64,000 nt of DNA, from NCBI RefSeq assembly GCF_020177595.1, contig NZ_JAHTBL010000007.1:1-64000 (forward strand). The letters run 5' to 3'. Numbering within the stretch: the first letter of the stretch is position 1; every line of letters starts with the position of its first letter. Of the stretch, positions 61,433-64,000 are shown in pieces. This DNA is from Cognatishimia sp. MH4019. GTDB lineage: Bacteria; Pseudomonadota; Alphaproteobacteria; Rhodobacterales; Rhodobacteraceae. The translations under genes were made by a program, and so were the position numbers. Below the pieces are notes generated by a model. It was not told where the DNA came from. It worked only from the letters and a program-made list of their open reading frames with translations, and did no database searches.

Positions 61433-62290
61433 TTAGTTTCGCACCGACGGGGCTTCGACCGACAGGCCGTTGCCACGGGATGCGACATAAAGCTCAAGTG
61501 CTACAAACTCAGCCGAGCCGGGCTTGTAGGTTTCCGCCCGCGTGTCGCGCACACAGCCTTTGAAACGCGCGTGTGCCGTGTTCAGCTTGGCGTTTTTCAG
61601 ACGGTAAACAGGAAAGCCATTGATCTGACCCTGAGACAGGTGGTCTGCGCGGATCATGTTGCCGTAATTGTCTTCGTGGCAATTGGCGCAGCTCAGTTCA
61701 AGCTGACCCGTGCGGGTGTAATACAGCTCTTTGCCCGCTTCCCATGTGGCTTGAACCGGGCCGTCGATGGCGACGTTGACCGGAAGACCACGCGACTGCA
61801 CCGAAATCAGCGCCTCCATGTTGGCCATCTGGCCCGAGGTGTAGCCGTATTTCTCGGCGCCCATCTGGTTTTCGCGGCAATCGTTGATCTGCATCGCAAG
61901 GGTGCGGACCTCACCGGCCTCTTCGTTCCACTTGGGGTAAACCGCGCGGACACCGGCCATGCTGTCTTCGACGTTTTCATGGCACGACGCACAGGATTTT
62001 TCAGCCGATCCTGCAACTTCGTTCCACTGATCCATGCCTTGATCCACAAAGATCATGCCGGGATTGTCGAAATCATCCATCTGCAATTGCTGCGTCTCAT
62101 CCGAGCGGAACACCCAGCCCGAGATGATCTCGTCCAGGTTTTCCGTATGCTCTGGCGCGGCCGTGCGCGTGACCATTTCGATCTCGCCATTGACCACCAG
62201 ATCGGCGGATTCGTCGGCGGTGGCTGCAAACGCCAGACCTGTTGCCAAGGCGATGGCGGTCGTGGCGCGTGTGGCTGCTTTTATTGTCAT
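61433..62290 (-). CDS. soxA: SoxA, diheme cytochrome c
   Basis: A 285-residue catalytic half of the SoxAX L-cysteine S-thiosulfotransferase, which joins thiosulfate to SoxY. The signal peptide ends near AATADESAD. Heme motifs are CASCH (about 100) and CANCH (about 201), so this is the diheme type, and the active-site cysteine persulfide ligand is in FKGCVRDTRAE near residue 246. It follows soxZ. Confidence 0.93.
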   Translation of the reverse strand: MTIKAATRATTAIALATGLAFAATADESADLVVNGEIEMVTRTAAPEHTENLDEIISGWVFRSDETQQLQMDDFDNPGMIFVDQGMDQWNEVAGSAEKSCASCHENVEDSMAGVRAVYPKWNEEAGEVRTLAMQINDCRENQMGAEKYGYTSGQMANMEALISVQSRGLPVNVAIDGPVQATWEAGKELYYTRTGQLELSCANCHEDNYGNMIRADHLSQGQINGFPVYRLKNAKLNTAHARFKGCVRDTRAETYKPGSAEFVALELYVASRGNGLSVEAPSVRN

Positions 62291-62318
62291 TTATTATCCT
62301 CCCTTGGTGGTGCCAGCT

Positions 62319-62648
62319 TTAGCTGACTTCCACCGACTTTGCCTCTTCGTAGACAGAGCCATCATCGTCATACCAGGTGAACTTGAATTCACCGCTCTCC
62401 GGCACAACCGCTTCAAATTCGAAGAAGGGGTTGGTCGAAATTGCGGGCTCAAGCACCACGTCGATCACGTTTTCACCGTTAAAGTCACAGGTGAACCGGT
62501 TGATGATCGAGCGCGGGATGGGGTTGCCGTCGCCGTCTTTGCGCTGGCCGCTTTCCATCTTGTGGCTGATGAGCGTCTTGATCGTGATCGTCTCGCCGGC
62601 GGATGCCGTCTTGGGGACTTTCACGCGAGGTTTTACACCGGATGCCAT
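62319..62648 (-). CDS. soxZ: SoxZ, sulfur carrier complex subunit
   Basis: A 109-residue immunoglobulin-like protein with no signal peptide, exported with SoxY. PRVKVPKTASAGETITIKTLISHKMESGQRKD is typical of the family. It binds SoxY and stabilises the carrier. Preceded by AAGGAGACC and followed 28 bases later by soxA. Confidence 0.94.
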   Translation of the reverse strand: MASGVKPRVKVPKTASAGETITIKTLISHKMESGQRKDGDGNPIPRSIINRFTCDFNGENVIDVVLEPAISTNPFFEFEAVVPESGEFKFTWYDDDGSVYEEAKSVEVS

Positions 62649-62672
62649 TGTTGTGGTCTCCTTCTTTCGCTT

Positions 62673-63095
62673 TTAGCCGCCGCAGCCGCCGATTGTGACT
62701 TTCACCTCTTGCGAGGCCTGAATGAAGCTGCCGTCCGCCAGTTGCGCCACGGCGATCACGTCTTGCGTGCCTGCCAGACGAATGCGGGTGGAGGCGGCGT
62801 GCGAGCCTGCCAGCTTGCCGAACTTGAACGTGGCGACAGCCGGGGTGGGGTTGCCAGCGGCATAGACCGCAATGGCGACGGCACCGGGGGCGTTCACCTC
62901 AATCGGAACGGTGTTGCCGTTCTCTGCAATCTCGGGCGCGGTCAGCGTGATGTCACCGGAGCCTGCTTCGGCACCGCCTGTGAACTCGGCAATCGCCGCG
63001 GTGGCATCACCGGCTGCGAAGGCCGCTTTCGGCAAGGTCAGGAACGCAGCGGCGCCAAGGCCCAGGGCCAGGGTATCGCGTCTTGAGAGCGTCAT
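62673..63095 (-). CDS. soxY: SoxY, sulfur-carrier protein with C-terminal GGCGG
   Basis: A 140-residue Tat-exported carrier. The signal is SRRDTLALGLGAAAFLTLP, and the swinging arm is at the C-terminus, VTIGGCGG, with the cysteine that carries the sulfur intermediates. In this cluster SoxY forms the SoxYZ carrier. Good context between soxX and soxZ. Confidence 0.95.
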   Translation of the reverse strand: MTLSRRDTLALGLGAAAFLTLPKAAFAAGDATAAIAEFTGGAEAGSGDITLTAPEIAENGNTVPIEVNAPGAVAIAVYAAGNPTPAVATFKFGKLAGSHAASTRIRLAGTQDVIAVAQLADGSFIQASQEVKVTIGGCGG

Positions 63096-63121
63096 TTTGA
63101 TCTCCTCTTGATCGGTGTGAT

Positions 63122-63601
63122 CTATTCTTCTTTGAGCGTCATCAGATAGGCGACGACGTCTTCAATTTCCTGCGCGGTCAGGATCGGGGGAAGCTCCCCC
63201 TCTGCCGCTTTGCCGGTGTAGCCATCACCAGGACGGACAAAACCGGTGCCTTTATAAAAGGCAGGCATCATCGTGCCTTCAAAGGTCATCTTGGCGTTGG
63301 CGACAAGCCCGCGCAAATCTGCCTCGGTCCAGCGATCAGCCGCGCCATCAAGGCTGGGGCCAACTTCGCCGTGGAATGGCACATCGGCCAGTGCCGAGAC
63401 CGCGTGACACGCAACGCAATTGCCCTTGGAGCGGGTAATCATCACGTTGCGACCGTTTTCAGCGTCTCCCGCAGTCCCGGTCAGGGACGTCGGGATGGCA
63501 CCATATTCATCAAATTGCACGTCGTTGGGTGTGACCGGGTTGGCCAGGGCCGCTCCGGCGGCCAGCGCGACGGCGGCGAGTGTTGTTGTCGTGAGCCGCA
63601 T
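63122..63601 (-). CDS. soxX: SoxX, monoheme cytochrome c
   Basis: A 159-residue cytochrome with a signal peptide (ALAAGAALA) and the heme motif CVACH at about residue 64, with the distal methionine likely in EGTMMPAFYKG. It is the electron acceptor subunit of SoxAX. The ATG at 63601, behind GGGAGGAAAC, is preferred to an ATG 12 bases upstream that lies inside the ribosome-binding region. First gene of the visible soxXYZA unit. Confidence 0.93.
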   Translation of the reverse strand: MRLTTTTLAAVALAAGAALANPVTPNDVQFDEYGAIPTSLTGTAGDAENGRNVMITRSKGNCVACHAVSALADVPFHGEVGPSLDGAADRWTEADLRGLVANAKMTFEGTMMPAFYKGTGFVRPGDGYTGKAAEGELPPILTAQEIEDVVAYLMTLKEE

Positions 63602-63685
63602 GTTTCCTCCCATTTGGCGACGGGGTTGGTCCCCGTTTGGCTTTGTATACCGTAGCGCACGATTTCGTGAGCGATCAACAATAAT

Positions 63686-63701
63686 ATTCGCTTCCTTGAA
63701 T
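63686..63701. promoter_or_regulatory. ATTC-N8-GAAT operator upstream of soxX
   Basis: ATTC at 63686-63689, eight bases, GAAT at 63698-63701, identical in layout to the site before the SoxH-like gene. It lies about 85-100 bases upstream of the soxX start, in the gap between soxW and soxX. This is the expected operator of a persulfide-responsive SoxR/SqrR/BigR-type repressor. Confidence 0.65.
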
Positions 63702-63723
63702 GAGTGCGCGGTTGCGTCGCGAT

Positions 63724-64000
63724 TCAGTCAAACGAACCGTCGCCGCGTTCCTGAATGCGGCGGGCGTGGTAACGCTGAAAATCTTCCCCGTTATCAAGCT
63801 CGTAGCGCTTCTCGTTGACCCATGTGAACATATCGAGCGTGGTGCCCGCCCCAAAAGCCCCCGGCATCATGGCAACGGCAGCGGATTGGGCTGTGGCGTC
63901 TTCTGGCACCTCTTCCGGCATGAAGAGAATCGTCGGCGTGAAAAGCATCCCCCACTTGCGGGCCATGTTCTTTTCACTCAGCACCTCGCCATCAAAATCG
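63724..64000 (-). CDS. soxW: SoxW, thioredoxin-like protein, C-terminal part (runs off the window)
   Basis: About 92 residues of the C-terminal half of a periplasmic thioredoxin-fold protein, ending at the stop 63724. The cis-proline loop is GMLFTPTILFM, and the end segment EDFQRYHARRIQERGDGSFD is typical of SoxW. The active-site CxxC would lie beyond position 64000. Its place next to soxX supports SoxW, which works with SoxV to reduce SoxY or its disulfides. The start cannot be seen. Confidence 0.75.
   Translation of the reverse strand, partial: DFDGEVLSEKNMARKWGMLFTPTILFMPEEVPEDATAQSAAVAMMPGAFGAGTTLDMFTWVNEKRYELDNGEDFQRYHARRIQERGDGSFD

Noticed and set aside
1-64000. CRISPR arrays, tRNA or rRNA genes, integrase-bounded islands
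   Set aside because: I looked for regularly spaced repeats, cloverleaf-like sequences and integrase genes and saw none; absence by eye is not proof for small RNAs.

Overview
The window is about 64 kb of GC-rich chromosomal DNA from an alphaproteobacterium, most likely a marine member of the Rhodobacterales (Roseobacter group). This rests on gene content and style: dense ATGA-coupled operons, a full thiosulfate-oxidising sox operon, a periplasmic formate dehydrogenase cluster with DUF3305/DUF3306 partners, isoquinoline-oxidoreductase-type molybdoenzymes, and family-specific small proteins. No rRNA, tRNA or CRISPR array was seen.

Layout. (1) 1-4.7 kb: right half of an exopolysaccharide locus. 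An IS3-type insertion end runs off the left edge and truncates a flippase gene; pyruvyl transferase, glycosyltransferase and manC follow. (2) 5-10.7 kb: alpha/beta hydrolase, a two-subunit molybdenum hydroxylase (IorAB type), two small genes with a terminator, and a class IV aminotransferase. (3) 10.8-20.4 kb: a sugar ABC importer with a D-lyxose/D-mannose isomerase, a Gfo/Idh/MocA dehydrogenase and a DUF1479 protein. An NgoMIV-type restriction-modification cassette of lower GC sits between them, beside a fossil 3' end of a second dehydrogenase gene. (4) 20.4-34.6 kb: formate dehydrogenase (alpha, beta, cytochrome b), Tat peptide, TorD chaperone, DUF3305/3306, a polyferredoxin, two unusual cytochrome c fusions, and a block with Mrp and a ligase-like protein that lacks the catalytic lysine. 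(5) 34.7-36.5 kb: hypothetical membrane protein, rpiB, leishmanolysin-like peptidase. (6) 36.9-46 kb: seven overlapping genes, namely HMG-CoA reductase, UbiA prenyltransferase, a PEP-synthase-like phosphotransferase, a BtaA-like aminocarboxypropyl transferase (DUF3419), a phytol/dolichol-kinase-like membrane protein, a GNAT protein and an OleC-like adenylating ligase. (7) 46.1-51.9 kb, convergent: class III CoA-transferase, LolD-like ATPase, FtsX-like permease, CrtC/AttH lipocalin-like protein and a flavin/PNPOx-like protein. (8) 52.1-64 kb: sulfur region with a YeeE/YedE thiosulfate importer, SoxH-like MBL protein, DUF302 protein, universal stress protein, and soxWXYZABCDEF on the minus strand.

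How it works together. The sox genes oxidise periplasmic thiosulfate and feed electrons to cytochromes c, while the formate dehydrogenase feeds the quinone pool: a lithoheterotrophic lifestyle. Two exact ATTC-N8-GAAT sites, upstream of soxX and of the soxH-like gene, match the operator shape known for SoxR/SqrR/BigR persulfide-sensing repressors.

The best candidate for an undescribed system is the seven-gene operon at 36.9-46 kb. It combines an HMG-CoA reductase with all four catalytic residues with prenyl transfer, polyprenol phosphorylation and homoserine-type headgroup transfer, which suggests an isoprenoid-containing amino lipid. That product is an inference and has not been shown.
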